Source: Lethocerus indicus
Taxonomy: Eukaryota > Arthropoda > Insecta > Hemiptera > Belostomatidae
DNA: 64,000 bases
Reading direction: 5' to 3'
NCBI GenBank assembly: GCA_019843655.1
Contig: JACDQD010000001.1
Location: 40,389,392-40,453,391 of the forward strand
The first letter of the stretch is position 1, and each line of letters opens with the position of its first letter. The notes below the pieces were generated by a model. The model was not told the DNA's origin and did no database searches. It worked only from the letters and a program-made list of their open reading frames with translations. A program made the translations under genes and the position numbers. Positions 51,586-64,000 of this stretch are shown here, one piece after another.

Positions 51586-51963
51586 AAATACTCGGGTACG
51601 CAAACGAACAAAAGGATTATTCCCGTTTGACAGACGAGGATTTATCCGAAGGTAGTTCAACCCTGAGGCCCTGATGTCGGACGCTTTAATACAATGCTCA
51701 ATAGACACGGGCGATAGGAGGGAAAATATAAAAGAACCGTGAAGGACTATTTGAGATTTCAGGATTCATCCCGTAGCTTCGGCGCTTATCACGGTCACGG
51801 GAATTCGGCAGTATTTCACTAGGACCATAACCGCGAGATGGCCACCGCCGCTCTCCCTCTCTTTACGGTTATTCCTATTTCTCTTCTCTCTTTTTTATAC
51901 TTTTTTATTATTATTCTCTCTCTCCCATTTTTTTTCTTTATTCCATTCGACTTTCGTATTTAG

Positions 51964-52275
51964 TCGGCGTATCGGGTCCGATTATGCGGGGTCCGGGTCC
52001 CCGTGGCGAATCGCCGCGGCAATAATATACCGGGTTTTACGACGCGGCGGAGATGGGGCCGCGGAGATAAGCCGCCCGGGCATCGGTTTTCATATGGCCG
52101 CCACTCGGTTTTCTTAACGGGCCACGGATCTGTACACGGAGATATGTACGCCTGTACGACTCCGCGTTCGCCGGGATCTGCCGAAAACGTGTCGCCCGAC
52201 CGTTACGCCAATTCCAAGAAAAGAAAAGTGCCGACGGAAAAAACTAAACCGTCTTCGATTCCCCCTCTTCACTGA
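51964..52275 (+). CDS. Possible terminal exon, unrecognised basic protein (weak)
   Basis: A long pyrimidine-rich tract (51855-51959) ends in CGTATTTAG, a good splice acceptor. The following DNA is open for about 103 codons to TGA at 52273-52275. An AATAAA lies about 28 bp beyond the stop. The peptide is Arg/Gly-rich and carries a SKKRKVP cluster near its end that resembles a nuclear localisation signal. No domain is recognised and no upstream exon can be joined to it with confidence. Confidence 0.2.
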   Translation, partial: SAYRVRLCGVRVPVANRRGNNIPGFTTRRRWGRGDKPPGHRFSYGRHSVFLTGHGSVHGDMYACTTPRSPGSAENVSPDRYANSKKRKVPTEKTKPSSIPPLH

Positions 52276-55269
52276 ATGGAAACGTTGCCTTTGAATTACT
52301 CAAATAAATTTTTCTCGGGACCCGCATAAAAATATAAAAGTTAAGACAGGCTAATACGTCGACAATTTTATTAATACTATATTAATATAATGACACATTT
52401 TACATCCAGCCTCTTTCTTTCGCCAGAGTCGCGTTTCTATTCCTAAAAAACAGAATATTAATCCGTGATCTACTTCGACTAATAAAGAAACAATGAATTA
52501 ACAGAATACTGCGAAAAAACGTACATAATCTTTACTACGAGGAACACTATCGATCAGCCTAGTGGAGACGAATCATTCGAGCGAATTATATCACAAACCA
52601 TAGAAAAATTGTATTTAAAAAAGAATACGACGCGACGAGAATACCGGCCACTATATTTAAGCCCTGTAAACGCTCAACTGTTCGGAATATTCAGCGCATT
52701 TCGCCCAAACGTATACCTTAAATTAAATACGTATTTATTTATTTACGAATTGATTTTTATAGAGCGAACATTGAACAATACAAACCGTCTTAGCCCCACC
52801 TTTCAGCTCTTTCCTCGGGTCGCCCGTCGATTCCATACGAGAATACACGTACAATAATTAAACGAAAATGTTATAAAACGTCTAGACTTTTTATCGGCCT
52901 AGCAGGAGGGATGATATTAAAGACCCACCGAAAATGCTGGGGGGAAAGAAAGGATGACAGTCTCGTCTTGATAATATCGGGCACTATAATTAGGACCGTA
53001 GACTCGAGATGCAAATGTGAGGTTTCGAACATTCGAGGCGTATTATTTTTTTGGTAAAATATACGCTATCCCGGCCGATAGGCAGGCGAGCCGGCTTCAT
53101 TTTTTATTTGCCCCTGCCCACCCCTCGCCCTCGCTCCCTATCGGAAATTCGCTAAAATCGCCGGCGCCCCGAAGCGGGATAGGACCCGGGACCGTAATTA
53201 AAGGCCGGCACCGTCCCGACAGCGACGGGACGTGGGATTTGACTGACAAATCGATTACCGTTTCCAATTATTGTGAAGGGAGGAGCCGAAGAAACGGCGG
53301 AGGTCTCTACTCGGACCCTTTTCAATTCCTGAGCCCGTGGGCGGAATTGCGGCCGAGGGCGGGCGGCGGGGAGCCGAGTGGAAAAAGCGAAAGAAAAAAT
53401 AATGGAAGGAGAAAGAAGAAATGTATTAAGATAAGTCCGGGCCCAGTTCGAGTCTATAATTTCGTGCCCAATAGCGGCCCTCCTTTTATGCGGCCGTCGC
53501 CGAGGCCCAGCTTAGACGTTACACCAGTGTGAGAGTCAGTTGCACTTTCTGCCCACCCCCGATCCGGGTCAAATCCTTTCCATATTAACGGACCCGCCTG
53601 AAAGTACTTCCAATACCGCCTGCCGACTGCTTCTTTACAAAATCCCGACCGAATTATTTCGTCCCGCGAATCGTTGTTACCTTCCTCCGTTGCCCGGCCA
53701 AGCATTTCCCTTTTGATTAACCGAATCGCGGAAAATATGTTCGAAATAACTTTGGAATATTTCGAGGTAGTTTTTACGATCGAGTTCTCGATTGCCTTCC
53801 CTGTTCCTAGGCTATAGCGGCCAGTAAACATTCTTTCATTTGTTTTCTGAGGAAGTTTCCCAAGAAAATAATAACTTTAGAACAATTAGAATTTGTTTGA
53901 AATTTGTCAAATATACGACTGGCCAATTTGGTGCGGACGGCGGGATATTGTCTGCGTCAGCCGACGTGCATTGAAATGCTCAGAAATGTTTTTCGTATTT
54001 CATGGAGTGTAAAATTATTAAAGCCCTAAACTCACGACTTCCCACCAGGGTCGCTAGAATATACAAAACCGACACAACCTATCGGAAGATAATGATAATT
54101 CCGGTGCTGAAAAAAGGGCCACAAAACTTGACTATCGAAAGCTCGAAAAATGAAAAATTATCGCCTATAAACGAGGACTTGAATTCGATTTAAATGCTTA
54201 TTTTTAGACGGTTCCGAGATTGTATCCCGAGACTCGAAATACAAACTGCTATCCCGATTCTCTCCGGCCGATTTGCATGCGATTGTGGACCCACGGACGG
54301 CCTAAATATTTTTCCCGAAAATGCCGGAACCGTCGCAGAATTCTCAGGGAGGCTACCTGTACAGTTTAAAGAAGATTTTACGACCATAAATAACATACGG
54401 TGTCGAATTTAATGCTTAAAATATTGCAGGACATGGCAACTGCCGACCTGACAGTAATAAAACCATAATATTAAACCCGAGCCCAATGCCGATATAATAT
54501 GCTTAGTTCCTACTTAGATTAAACATTATACCATTATTCTTGCGGTCTATTAGCGATCGAAACAGTGAGTGAGACGGAGGTTTGCAAGAATGGAGATATT
54601 CAAAACCTAACGTGTGTATTATTATCATGTTAAAAACTATATTTAATTCATATTAGGAGAATTACAATAATTAATGCGGTGAACATTTAATAACTAAACG
54701 AATATTCTTATATTAGACGTAGTTTTGGTGAAATGTTACCAAATTACAGACACAATGTGAATGTATTTGAAGGAAAATTCTTCACCCAAGAATGATATAC
54801 GTAGGTATTATCGCATTGGATTTGTGTTTGATTCTCTGGAACGAATTCTCCTTCAAATGTAAATTTAAACTAATTAAAACAGCCGAAGTCGTTATTCCAG
54901 GGCACGTTGTTTCCCCCGGAAATTACGTTTAATATTTAATGTCGCAAAGGATCGGAAGACAGTGCCTTTTGTATTCCCGGCGATACTAAGGTAAAGGACA
55001 TCCTCTTAAGGGGGAATTGAGTCTTAATATTTTGAGCAAATACCTCCGCCTTCTCAGATGGGATAATTATTGGATTATCGATATCCGGGTAATTTTCAGA
55101 GGCCTTCGTGAGGGGGGGGGAGATAATGCGTTCTCCGGGGCTAAAAAAATCGGAAAAATTTTCGGGTAGCACGGGGGTGGATCGAAAAGTAATCGAGGCG
55201 TATAGATTCTCCGAAGTTTAATAATAATTTTCGCGAGGTCCTTCGGCGATTGCATTATGAAACTCGTTA
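52276..55269. other. Non-coding stretch
   Basis: AT-rich at 52300-52760. A GC-rich patch at 53060-53520 produces the 171-codon frame 53017-53532, whose Arg/Pro/Gly bias and lack of motifs suggest chance. AT-rich DNA follows to 54880. Confidence 0.5.
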
Positions 55270-55520
55270 TAGAATTGTAGCCCCGGGCGGGGGGCGGGGG
55301 GCCCGTTCCCGAAGAAACCTGGCAAGACATTGGGGAGTCCTCCTCCTAATAACAAAAAAACACCGTCAAGCGCCCATTAAAATCCAATAAGGAGTGATGA
55401 GTTTTTGATGGCTCGGTCGGCGGCGGCGGTGGGTGGCGGGTGTAGGGGGGGCACCGCCCCCGTCCCGCCCCCACCGCCCCACAACGTCGACCCCTTCCCA
55501 TATCCGCTCCTTTTGATTGG
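55270..55520. other. GC-rich island
   Basis: Contains G and C runs around 55285-55305 and GGCGGCGGCGGTGGG near 55419-55433. It has no coding or RNA signature. Confidence 0.5.
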
Positions 55521-58068
55521 CACCTAATTTCTGACCGCAGAGAAACAACGCCCCGGGCGGCCCAACCGTTGTCCTTACACTCCTCCCGGCCCGTCGAATA
55601 TTTTCTGAAGCGACTTATTTATTTTTTCTCCTTTTAACGTCCTCCCCTTCGAACGCCTACGCTGTATAAAGAACCGATAACCTTTTTTTAAATGGATAGA
55701 AACGACGCTTTATTTTTTTTTTTATCTTAGGCGTGCCCTCCAATATTGCGGGTGGCTGGGAAACAAAAATGTTGGTTTCTTTTTTTGGAATTCTCGAAAT
55801 AAAACTGAAAAGTAAAATATCGACCGAGTCAGCGCCATTACTCTCATCAGTCTAACGTTACAGTTTAGTGACACCGTCAATTTTATCTCGAATTTATTAA
55901 TCATTCTGTCGAACCGTCAACCGAAAGAAGTATTATATTGATTTTTTGTTTATTACGTTATTTATCGGTATCTTCGGATAAACTTAAATAATTTGTTTAT
56001 TTCAGGGTCCGTATGGGTTTCGAATACCATCTCAATCTATTCTCCCAATATTTGCACTTCCGATGCAAACCGGTTGTTCGGTGCACTGTAGTTACACTCC
56101 ACGCTATCTTCTCTCGCCCCGACCTCTCATTATAATATCGGAAGTCGGTTTCACGAGTATGCAGGCTATACAATTGTCATCCATATATATATAACTGTAG
56201 AATGGCCCGCAGGCCGGTATACGCGTTTGAGCCCACGTTTCTGCTTATTTCGTAAATCGAGCGATTCGAGGATCGGAAATAATCGTCCGCGACTAAATAA
56301 ACGGGGGAATCTAAATAATTCCGGTACCGTTTAGTTTTCGAAATGAATTGACCGCAGCGACCCAACCGAACCGAGCAAATAGAGTCGTTCCGGGGCGCGC
56401 TGTTCCAGGCTACACGAGTTAATACCCGAGTAACAAACAGATATTCAGCCGGGATAAAATACCGTATACGTTTAGAGAAACTATACTGCGGCAGATCCCG
56501 CGGATAGAGCGAGAGAGAAAGGGAGAAGAGAAGGAGAACATATTCGACCGCTCACAATTTAAATACATTTTTCCAGCAAGTAGTCCGCGTAATAAATATG
56601 GAGATAACGGAGCTACGTGAGCGACATCTGTTGGGGCCGCCGGCGGGGCTCTTTGTGAAGGAGACCAATAAATCCGGGCCGGGGATGTGTCACGTAGCGC
56701 CCGCTAACGTGCCCAGATCTTATCGCGTTTTTAGCCCCGGCAATATGCGGGCTCCCCATCAAAATTTGATTGATTCCAGCGGCGGAGCGCTACCCGACCC
56801 CGAATATGAACCACGGCCGCCCCCCGCCGCCCCCCGCCGCCCCGCCACCCCGCCACCCCAACGGCAACCCTCTACACGCCCCAAACCCGTTTCAATATGC
56901 CCATTACATTTGTCATTCTTGCGTCTCACTCGGTACAATGCTCGAAGCGGTGGGGAGACGAGTAGGTTGTCTCTCTTTCTTACGGACCGGCACAGCCGAG
57001 CATCGACAGTCAGACCCCATTTCCGAGCCGTTCTCTCCAGTTTGATTCCGTGTTGCCGATGTCGCTCCCCAGTATAGAATTATACATCAACTATTCTTTT
57101 TATCTACGTGGAACCTCCCACTGCGATTGTCGTCCTCGGCGAAGTCGATACGTTATTCTCATAATATTAGCAATTGTTTGTTCCTAAATTTTTACCGGGA
57201 CATCGATTTTTAATTAGAATTATTCAAATATTAGTACCATGAAATGTAAATTGTCCCGTTACAATAGACATTTTGCGTAACGTAATGATGATTTTACGCG
57301 GGATGATTTTTATTTTATACTTCTGAACGATATTATCGACGAGACAATTATTAACGCGTCGTGCGTAATGGAGCGAAGACTCGTTCGAAGTCCCCCCGCC
57401 CCATCGAGTCAAATGTACTTTCGCGTCGGAACTATTTGGACCCGGGGATTCAGGGGGGGGGGGGGTACGGAACTTAACATTCTGCGCTTTGCGCAAATCT
57501 CGAGGACTTCCCGGATCTTACACAGCCCGTCTATCCCGAACTCCCTCCGAGGGGCCCCTCCCCGTCACCCTCAACGGCCCTAATGGAAGACACGGAAACA
57601 TCGAATCAATCTCGAAACGAGGGCTCTTCGAGGGCGGGGCCGTCGATGCCTGCCCGACTTGCCGAGTTCGAACACTGTTACGACAAATAAATCTATCGCA
57701 TTCCGTCGAATTCCACCCTCCTTCCGGCAACCAGTTGTCCGGGAACAGACTACCCAACTAACGGCCGAGGGGTCCACCGTCGTTAATGACCTTCGTTTTA
57801 ATCTGTCCAACGCAAATTCAACGCTCTAAACGTTGAAATGCCGGAAGTAGTCGGAGAAGGGAAATTCCTAAGCCTCCGGTCAGAGGGGTCCAACATCGGA
57901 TCCGGTGTTCTATTCTCAGGACGGAATTTTAGTGATCGTGTTAGTCATTCTTGAAAGCACAGGTGTAGATTTTTTAGATTCATGATATATAATTTTGTAA
58001 TCTTCTTTCAAATTTAAAGAAATATATTCCTTATAATTTAAGTGGGGCTTTTATTATTATTGGATGTG
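55521..58068. other. Non-coding stretch
   Basis: A purine-rich tract (56500-56540) and an ATG-initiated 159-codon frame (56598-57077) are present. That frame turns proline/arginine-rich through CCGCCCCC repeats, with no recognised domain. A 13-base G run lies at 57453-57465. Confidence 0.45.
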
Positions 58069-58105
58069 GGCTCGGACGGTTTCGGTTTTCTCCCATCACT
58101 AGTAG
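58069..58105 (-). repeat. Degenerate hammerhead-like fragment
   Basis: On the minus strand it reads CTACTAGTGATGGGAGAAAA then CCGAAACCGTCCGAGC. The order (CTA, TGATGG, loop, CCGAAAC, GTC, AGC) follows the core with many substitutions. No leader or tail is visible. Confidence 0.35.
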
Positions 58106-61039
58106 ACAGTGCCTTAAATCGGTACTGAGCGATTTTTGAATAAAAATGTTATTAACAAAACAACAAATATCACCATAATCGTATTCAATTTTGTACTGTT
58201 AAACGAAACACTGATTTCCGTTCGTAGTAACACTACTCGATATACAATATACAATGGAATGTTATTTTTTTAAATTATTTAATCGGTACAAATTTATATT
58301 AGTTTAACAACAGAAAAATCCAGTTTTTAGCAATTGGCTATTATTCGCCGCATGTTATACGCTGTAAATTACAAATTCTACTATCTCGAAACATGTTAAA
58401 ATTCGTCGAGCATTTAGCGCCAATGAAATATTTATATTTGCTCTGGCAGCGGCCGTTTCTTTGATGCCGTTGCCCTCGTAGAGCAACGTTCTCGGTCGCA
58501 TCGCCGTCGGGGGACCATTGAGCGCGTTTGAATTATATTCACAAAGCTGGTACGTTGAAAACCCCCGAAAGGCCTTGGAATGGGCCCATGTTACAAATGA
58601 AAGTCTCATGCCCGGAATAAATAAAGAGGAGAGGAGGAGGAAGAAGAAGACGAAGTGATAAAATCAGTGGTGCTTGAAAAGAAAGATTATATAGTTGCTC
58701 ACCGGACGTTCGCTTATATGTTGGGCCATATTTTATGTTGGGCTGTATATGCCCTACAAAAAATAATTACATTAAACACTATTATGCGCGTACAAATGGA
58801 TTTATGAAAAGTTATATAATAATATAGTATGAGAGCGCTACCGCTATCGTGCCGAATTTTAGCGTTGCTTGGGGATTTAAATTATAATATATAAATATAT
58901 ATTTGCATATAAATAATTAAGAATCTATTTTAGTAATAAAATAATATTAAAGAAGATTTCAATGGTAACAGTAAATGTTGATAAATGATAATTTTCATAC
59001 TTATTGCTTGAAGTATAAATCAACCAATAAGTATCTCATTTAAATAAAGAAAATTTCGTCCAATCTAAGTGACAATATTTAATTAAATTAAGTAAATAGT
59101 GAGTACAAATCCTGTATTGTGTTTGGAATACAATCCTCCTTTTATTGGTTCACTATAAGTGTAGTTAACATTATTCCGGTTTGGCCAATATTTGTATTTT
59201 ATTAAATTATTAATAAAGCAGCTTTTTCAGGTTACATTCGATTGTGCTTTTAAAAAAATTTAAATATGATTGACAATTGTCAGTTCAATTGTATTTTGTA
59301 CGTACTTCAAGGTGCTGTACTCCACATAAAGAACAAGTAGGCTTTTTCAGGCCGAAGCATCCCACTTCCGCCGAAGCCTCTTCCTTCGCATCCGGTGGGT
59401 AATATTTGAACAAAAAAAAATTAAAACGATTCCAGAATTTCCTTCCACATCGGCCTGCTTACAAATTCTGTAAATAAACCGGAACGGTCGCCAACGTCCT
59501 TTGAATATTTAAGACCGCCGGAAAGACGACCCTAACTGTTCCAATTATCAGTTGGAGTTGTCCAAAGGTGCGTCCTTAAAAAATATACCATTATATCCCA
59601 GAATCGTTAAATGGAAGCCAAATGAAATGGAGATCTATGTCCTGGAGTAATACAATAGAGAATTGAAGAATAATTATAAAGCCGTATTCAAACCTGAGTA
59701 CTGACACTGTCATGTCATACATACTTGCAATCGGTGCATAAATATTATTATTATGTATGTTGTATAATTATTATGTAGGACCACCTAATGTTTTCATATT
59801 AATTTTTAAGTCCCACGCAGGTTAATAAAACGACCATAAGACATTCTTAAAACACAATTTTTATTGTTCTGAAATCATATAGACGCATGGTGGACATACA
59901 ATAAACAGGTTTTAATTGACAATACTAATACTTGGATATCGAACTGTAAAGCAGAACTGAGTATCTTCAGCGGACCGACTTCAAGTAGGCGGCAACTAAA
60001 GCAGCGATATCAAGCCGGTTGAATCGTAAATTGTTTCCCCGAAACGGTTTTTCGATTCGGCCGGGAGATAGGGCCGAAAAAATTAAGCCGTAATAAAAAT
60101 TACGGCCTTTAAGAGGCCACTTCGAATGCTGTCGGTTTTCTTTTTTTCTGTTTCACAACCGTCGGTACTTGCGCGGTTATTTTTTCGCAGGAAACGGAGC
60201 TGGCTCGGGTCTCGGAGCTGATCTTATCCGAAACAATTTTAACGATTCCCTGCATCCTCGTCCTTATAAGTCAATTATAACTGATTTATTGCTCCTCGGT
60301 CCTGGCCGGGACATCTATATCATGCGCGGTGTCAGAAATATAAAAAATTAAACGGCGTTTAAAAAAAGAAATGTTCGCCTTTCGGATGGGGCCTTTTATT
60401 TATTCCATCGCCAAATCGTACAAATCGGCCGTGGAAATATATTGCAACACACGTACGAGCAAATAAAATAGAAAGGTTCCCTTTTTGTTATACGATTATA
60501 GTAAAGTGTTAGAAGGAAGTATGCTGAAATGAATTACCGTTTTGGTTTGAAATATCCATCGTTCTTGTGATTTTCCCTCTCCGTTTGGAAGTTATGCGTT
60601 CTTCCACCTTCGACTAACTAATTAGCGGGTACTGTCGCTACACCGCTGCCCAAACGAATTCCTGTTACATATGTGATTATTTACTACGTATTGCAATATT
60701 GTCAATGATAATCATCTAATAATACTTATACGTATCGATGTGAATATAATTATGATTACACGCATAATTTATCGGTCGGACTGAATTCTGTAGTGTTCGG
60801 CAACTAGATTTGCAGGGAATTTAACATTCGATTAATAGTTTAATTTTAATAATAATTTAAAAAATCGATTCTTCCGTCCGTCCGAAGACAAGTTCCTATA
60901 TTTATTTTAAGATTCAACGGGTTTTACGTTTGTTAAAGCCAAGTCATAGATCGGGGATGGAAGTTTGAAGCGGATTTAACGCGAGTGTTCATCGGTTAAT
61001 TGTCTATAAACGAGCCTTTTTCCTCTCCCCGTTACAGGG
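58106..61039. other. Non-coding AT-rich stretch
   Basis: Mostly AT-rich from 58130 to 60900 with few G/C runs. AATAAAAATTGTG on the minus strand near 59867 looks like a polyadenylation signal but has no associated coding sequence. Confidence 0.5.
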
Positions 61040-61270
61040 CTCCTTAAAGCCGACTGGGGTGGCCGCCGAAGGAGGTGTGCCGGTGTTGGGGGCGGGAAGG
61101 GAGCGGGAGCGTGTAGTTAGCGCTCGGTGTTTAAGACGGAGGCGGGGGCGGCGGCTCCGCTCTTATTGTTTGTCTTTCTGCATCTTGGTAATTGGCCTTT
61201 GCTGACTCCGGCGCTAAGTTCGGGGACCCGGCCCCCGAAGCCCCCTCGCCGCCGCCCCCCACCCCTTAAG
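61040..61270. other. GC-rich island
   Basis: GGCGGGGGCGGCGG-type runs and CCGCCGCCCCCC at 61249-61260. Two overlapping minus-strand frames arise here from composition only. Confidence 0.5.
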
Positions 61271-64000
61271 TGAGGAAAAAGCTTTCCTAATTGCAAGTCG
61301 GAGCTTCGCCCGCAGTATATACAATGTTGGCCTCCGCCCAATTACCCCCCTTATAACGTATCCCCGTCCGTCCGAACCGTGGATCTTCCAGTTTGTTTGA
61401 ACTACCTTAACGGCTTCGAACCTCATCTGTCCCTCATTTCTTAATGGGGCGATGGTATTTAGCCCGAAGTAAAATCGAAACTCTTCGTCCGTACTAAGCG
61501 CTAAATTCGAACTCTATTAACTGCAAATTGGAGTTAGTTGCGGGTCACACAGCTAATACAATAAAGAGCATCCCGACATCCCAAACGTTCCTTACAGACG
61601 CCTGAAAAGGAAGTGGCCACGTGATTTAAATACTGAACAATAAATAAATAAAATCGAAAACCAAATTGCATACACATTTCATTCGGCTTCCAGTTATAGT
61701 AAAAACATTTAAGGATACGTGTAGTAGAGGTCTTACTCATAATTGAAACGTATTGAATTGTATCTTCAAAGAAAATTGGTTAATTATTAAATTTTTTCAA
61801 CAAAAAACATTGTATCTTGAAAAAATTAGGCTGGAACATTTTACCGCGGAAAAATTGAGGAAAGTGAATGTTTTCTTGGCGTATTAAAATTAAATTTACG
61901 CTCAATAATTTATAGCTAATAATATTATTTTGTGTATTAAAATTTGTTTTTTTCGACTGCCTAGGGGTCACCACAAGGAATATTTGTGCAAAAGAAGTTT
62001 TAGAGAATTTATAAGTGGTCTGATGTGGAAGGAAATCATTTTTAATTCATTTTTATTGGAATATTTGGACCGGCGATTTTGATTTAAATTTTATTACGGC
62101 GTTTTAAAAGCGATTGAATCCTGGCAGACGATCTAGATTCAATGTAATATCCTGCTGCGGGGTATCGGGTGAGCCCGGGCCGCGGCTATTGTCACAGTAA
62201 AAGCCGTCGTAAAGGAACCCCGTGACGGCCCTAATGGTCGAGGAATGTGCAGACCGAAAATTACCTGCCGATGCTTTTTCCACCGTTCGCACGGATATTA
62301 AAGAAGCCGTATAAAGCATATTTTTCATTCTTTTATTCTTCCCTCTCACTCTCCGCCTCCCTCTCCCCCCACCCTCACCCCTCTCTCTCCTCTCCCTTAT
62401 ATTTATTTATTATCGTTAAATTACGGGGCAGTATTTTCGTCGCCCGGTCCTTTGGGAATTAATCGCTCGAATAAATAAAGCGGGTCGCGGCGTCAATTTC
62501 TCGGCGCATTATCGTTATGCAAAGCAGTCCGGGATTTCGACTCCGAGGCGAGTCTGTAACGAATTAAAAAAAAAAAAGAAATCGGAAAGAATGGAAGAAA
62601 ACATTTTTTAAAAAACGCATTAGCGTTTGTTATAACCCGTAGAATTATCGGGTTGCGCGATATTGCCGTTGTATTTCTTAGCCTCGACTCGGCCACCGTC
62701 CATAAACCGTTCGCCAAACGGATTAAAATGTATTTTATGTTTTTACGATTGATTGTAGCTCAATTCGGTCGGGACGGTGCACAAATACGCGCTCGTATTT
62801 TCCCCTTAAATAAAATTCCGCGAAGTCGAATTCGGAATTGTCAACATTTCAAAAAATTCGTTTCCATTTAGAATAACGTCCAGTTTTATTTTTGGTTCCC
62901 GATCTCTTTGTAAAGAGATAGAAATACTTATTTATAATTCTACACCAATTCAAATAAAAACACTAACAAATTGGAAGCGGAACGTTCGAACGATTCCAGA
63001 TTTGACTCGTGTCCACAATCATATCCATATTCGCTGAAGCAATATAGTGGCAGATTGTGATCGCCGAACATATATTAGGGCCGCGGACCGTTTTGTTATG
63101 CCGAAAGGGAATACGCTTTGTCATCGGGGTCGTGACGAGCCCCGCAGAAAGCAATCAATTTCGTGTTACAGGGAGCCGAACAAATAAGATTCATCAGCCG
63201 CCGCCGGCACTCCTCCTTTGGCTTTTCCCACCCCCCGCTTCTCCTTTCATTCGGACGGATGTCATCTCTACCGTGTCCCACGGGCCCCGATTCAATCAAT
63301 AAATAACGGTGCGAGGTAGAGAAAGGAAAAGGAATCGCCCCTATGCCAGGAATGCGGAGGTCCCGACATTTTTTCTCGGAAGTGGGGGGGGGGGGGTGGT
63401 GAAGTGTTGTTTGTACTTTGCCAAGGTGGTGGAATAAGGAGAAGTAAGCCCTTGTCCTTTATTATTCCGAGATTTCCGTTCACCGTTTTCCAAATTTCTT
63501 CCGATAGCGGACCGGATATTTCCCGCAATATTATTTACGCGGCCTAAAGAATAACTGGATACCTATGATACTAAATAAGAATAGTATTAAATAAGTACGG
63601 ATTAAATTTAAAAAACAATGTTAAATTAAATGTAGGTAAAAAATTAAAAACTGACGCAGAACTATGGAAGTTCAGGTTCTGAAGACCAAGTGCTGAAACA
63701 GCTAACTTCGATTCACATTTATTATGATTTATCCATACTTTGAGCAACAAAGTATGAATACCGATAGAATAATTTTTATATTTGGAACATTAAAAACAAA
63801 TATTAAGCGACTGACTAAACTCCTCCAGCAGACTGATCATACTGGGACAAAACGGAATAGATGACCTGTTGTTGGGGTGAATCAGGACGTACCAAGAAAG
63901 TGTTCTTCAAACCACAGTATATTGTGTCAGATTCCTAGTGAGACTATCGATAAGAGTAGCAACTCATAAATTCCCTACAAATTTACAAACAGTATATTCG
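61271..64000. other. Non-coding stretch
   Basis: AT-rich at 61740-62110 and 63540-63790. A pyrimidine-rich tract lies at 62325-62400 and a 13-base G run at 63384-63396. Nothing coding was recognised. Confidence 0.5.
63734..63756. repeat. Perfect short inverted repeat
   Basis: CATACTTTG, a five-base AGCAA loop, then CAAAGTATG forms a perfect 9-bp hairpin. It lacks a T run, so it is not a terminator. It may be a remnant end of a small transposon or chance. Confidence 0.6.

Noticed and set aside
53017..53532. 171-codon plus-strand frame
   Set aside because: It lies in a GC-rich patch with few stop codons, with no motif, no splice context and a competing minus-strand frame over its end.
56598..57077. 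159-codon frame with a fair ATG context
   Set aside because: The second half is a proline/arginine translation of CCGCC-type repeats. No family resemblance, and overlapping frames in the same DNA.

Overview
This window is non-coding eukaryotic nuclear DNA. No bacterial, phage or organelle gene organisation is present, and no continuous frame exceeds about 175 codons; a few frames of that length are expected by chance in 64 kb read six ways. There are many microsatellites ((TC)n, (AT)n, (GA)n, (TAA)n), runs of 10-13 G or C, AT-rich stretches, GC-rich islands, and decayed dispersed repeats. A mariner remnant, abundant tRNA-derived SINE-like copies and hammerhead-like repeats of the kind known from Penelope-like elements fit an arthropod, probably an insect with a repeat-rich genome. 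The species cannot be fixed from the sequence. The window is best read as intergenic or intronic DNA.

The most distinctive content is a dispersed family of about ten degenerate copies built on one motif. The motif is CTGANGA, then a short GGC...GCC hairpin, then GAAAC, then CGGTC, enclosed by GCTA...TAGC that can pair. This is the topology of a type I hammerhead ribozyme with an almost absent stem III. Clear copies lie at 3007-3162 (+), 15243-15292 (+), 17710-17762 (+), 20751-20781 (+), 27280-27363 (-), 27371-27432 (+), 42091-42254 (-) and 48195-48241 (-). Weaker ones are at 5527-5568, 45171-45205 and 58069-58105. Two copies at 27280-27432 are head to head. Copies 3007-3162 and 42091-42254 share about 155 bp, including a conserved leader upstream of the core.

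The second clear element is an internally deleted mariner transposon at 21495-21962. It has two recognisable terminal inverted repeats and a broken piece of transposase between them. Third, tRNA-derived SINE-like copies with pol III B boxes occur across the window. Three share a common body (34387-34462, 39995-40165, 48480-48625), and two share a different body (12735-12885, 32125-32262). Fourth, a diverged direct repeat (29528-29644 and 31320-31466) brackets an AT-rich block of about 1.7 kb.

Layout: 1-3.0 kb unique DNA with a GC island; 3.0-21.5 kb unique DNA with scattered SINE-like and hammerhead-like copies; 21.5-22 kb mariner; 22-29.5 kb mixed DNA with the inverted hammerhead pair; 29.5-31.5 kb AT-rich block between direct repeats; 31.5-48.7 kb SINE copies, the large (TC)n array, four (AT)n arrays and a GAGA/CpG/TATA-like segment near 48 kb; 48.7-64 kb mostly unique DNA with GC islands. 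Two or three short open stretches could be exons but are weak candidates. No gene is assigned with confidence.
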